Assembly (NCBI GenBank): GCA_016782355.1
Contig: JADHYP010000084.1
Coordinates: forward strand, 1-6,064
DNA: 6,064 nucleotides
Source of the DNA: Candidatus Syntropharchaeum sp.
GTDB lineage: Archaea; Halobacteriota; Syntropharchaeia; Alkanophagales; Methanospirareceae
Direction: 5' to 3'
Under the pieces are notes generated by a model. It saw only the letters and a program-made list of their open reading frames with translations, was not told the DNA's origin and searched no databases. Below are positions 5,006 to 6,064 of this stretch, piece after piece. The translations under genes and the position numbers were made by a program. Position 1 is the first letter of the stretch. Every line of letters begins with the position of its first letter.

Positions 5006-6064
5006 ATGCCTAAACAATTAACTTTATTTGATGACGAAACAAAAAGCAAAACTGACCATATAGCCAAGTCTTACACAGGAATTTATAGTATGCACAAATA
5101 TTGGTCTAAGAAACCATACAATATTATACAAGATTTTATTTTACGATATACAAATAAGGATGAGATAGTGGTTGATCCTTTCTGTGGTTCAGGAATTTCG
5201 ATAACAGAATCTATTTTTACAGGAAGAAAAGCAATTGGAATAGATATAAATCCATCTGCAATTTTTATAACAAAACAGATGATTAATAAGATATCCACTA
5301 AATTAATCCGAGACGAATTTAGCAGATTGGAATCGGAAATTAAGAATGTAATAAATTCTTTTTATGTAGTAAAAAGAGGGGAGAAAAAATTCGTAGGAAC
5401 ACATTTTATATGGGAGAATGGTAAATTAACAGAAGTCTGGTATAAAAACGATATAAAACGTAAAGCAAAAGTTATTGAAGAACCAACAGAAGATGATTTT
5501 AAGTTAGCGGCATCGTTTTCGTATAATAAAATTCCACACTATTATCCAAAGGATATGTTTTTCCATAATTCCCGAATTAACGCAAATCGTGAAAATCACA
5601 TCTATGATCTATTTACCCCACGAAATTTAATGGCGTTATCGCTTCTAATGGATAGAATAGAAAAAATTGAAAATAATGACCTCAGAGAATTCTTTAAGTT
5701 TTGTTTCACAGCTTCAGTTGGGCAGGCCAGTAAGATGGTTTTTGTTGTTAAACGAAGAGGAAAGTTTAATGGTAAAACAAGGAAAATCGGGAGGAAGGAA
5801 GTAGGTAGTTGGGTAATTGGTTATTGGTTGCCAAAGGAAAATTTTGAAATAAATGTTTGGAACTGTTTTGAAAATAGATATAGAAAAATTCTTAAAGCGA
5901 AAAGAGGATTGGAATACAAAAAATATTTAATAAATGAAGCTAACAACTTTGAAGATTTATTAGATACAAAAAATTTGCTTCTTAAAAATGTTCCCGCTCA
6001 AAAAGTATTAAAAGAAATACCGAATAATTCCGTAGATTATGTAATAACAGATCCGCCACATGGT
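5006..6064 (+). CDS. DNA methyltransferase (N6-adenine/N4-cytosine type), N-terminal part (runs off right edge)
   Basis: The visible 353 codons encode most of the first two thirds of a site-specific amino-methyltransferase that puts a methyl group on adenine N6 or cytosine N4 in DNA. The N-terminal GIYSMHKYWSKKPYNII (residues 25-41) is typical of this family. SAM-binding motif I is DPFCGSG (57-63) with acidic GIDINPSA (78-85). A long central region with NVWNCFENRYRKIL follows at 284-296, and catalytic motif IV TDPPHG (348-353) falls exactly at the window end. The order motif I, long variable region, motif IV is alpha-like, and DPPH in place of DPPY is known in this family. The C-terminal part is missing. 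The gene is AT-rich, unlike the core genes, and is preceded by an attC-like palindrome. A partner restriction gene or defence system would lie to the right; it could equally be an orphan methylase. Confidence 0.88.
   Translation, partial: MPKQLTLFDDETKSKTDHIAKSYTGIYSMHKYWSKKPYNIIQDFILRYTNKDEIVVDPFCGSGISITESIFTGRKAIGIDINPSAIFITKQMINKISTKLIRDEFSRLESEIKNVINSFYVVKRGEKKFVGTHFIWENGKLTEVWYKNDIKRKAKVIEEPTEDDFKLAASFSYNKIPHYYPKDMFFHNSRINANRENHIYDLFTPRNLMALSLLMDRIEKIENNDLREFFKFCFTASVGQASKMVFVVKRRGKFNGKTRKIGRKEVGSWVIGYWLPKENFEINVWNCFENRYRKILKAKRGLEYKKYLINEANNFEDLLDTKNLLLKNVPAQKVLKEIPNNSVDYVITDPPHG

Noticed and set aside
4813..5013. A 66-codon plus-strand reading frame (GTG start) spanning the region between the two methyltransferases
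   Set aside because: It is almost entirely a translation of the attC-like palindrome (RHIGLRGYAQANVGYARTLGEI is repeat-derived sequence), has no ribosome-binding site and overlaps the real start of the DNA methylase.

Overview
The window looks like archaeal chromosomal DNA, most likely from a methanogen- or ANME-type euryarchaeon. The evidence is an archaeal-type UMP kinase, a PAC2 proteasome-assembly-chaperone homologue, a geranylgeranyl reductase for archaeal ether lipids, BRE/TATA-style promoters and GGTGAT/GGAG Shine-Dalgarno sites. The lineage is inferred from these gene families; no database was consulted.

Layout. (1) Positions 1-276, minus: the first 92 codons of a DUF47/PhoU-like phosphate-transport accessory protein, running off the left edge, with its own BRE/TATA promoter at 313-328. 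(2) Positions 277-496: a short intergenic stretch holding a strong multi-stem inverted repeat (396-469). (3) Positions 497-2593, minus: a tight operon-like trio in transcription order PAC2 chaperone homologue (GTG start, C-terminal Met-Tyr-Gly of HbYX type), UMP kinase, and XTP/dITP pyrophosphatase, with gaps of 11 and 16 bases. (4) Positions 2594-2677: an 84-base divergent promoter region. (5) Positions 2678-3859, plus: a digeranylgeranylglycerophospholipid reductase family flavoprotein, probably leaderless. (6) Positions 3860-4164: non-coding DNA with a hairpin, a degraded palindromic element and a promoter. (7) Positions 4165-4789, plus: an AT-rich class I SAM methyltransferase, split by one extra A in an A8 run. 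(8) Positions 4840-4971: a GC-rich imperfect palindrome organised like an integron attC site. (9) Positions 5006-6064, plus: an AT-rich DNA methyltransferase running off the right edge.

The left two thirds is ordinary core metabolism: phosphate uptake, proteasome assembly, pyrimidine kinase, nucleotide-pool sanitation and membrane-lipid saturation. The right third differs. Two AT-rich methyltransferase genes are separated and preceded by related GC-rich palindromes whose left and right ends resemble each other. This arrangement suggests a gene-cassette (integron/CALIN-like) or other palindrome-bounded accessory island, possibly a modification or defence locus. No integrase is visible, so this remains an inference.
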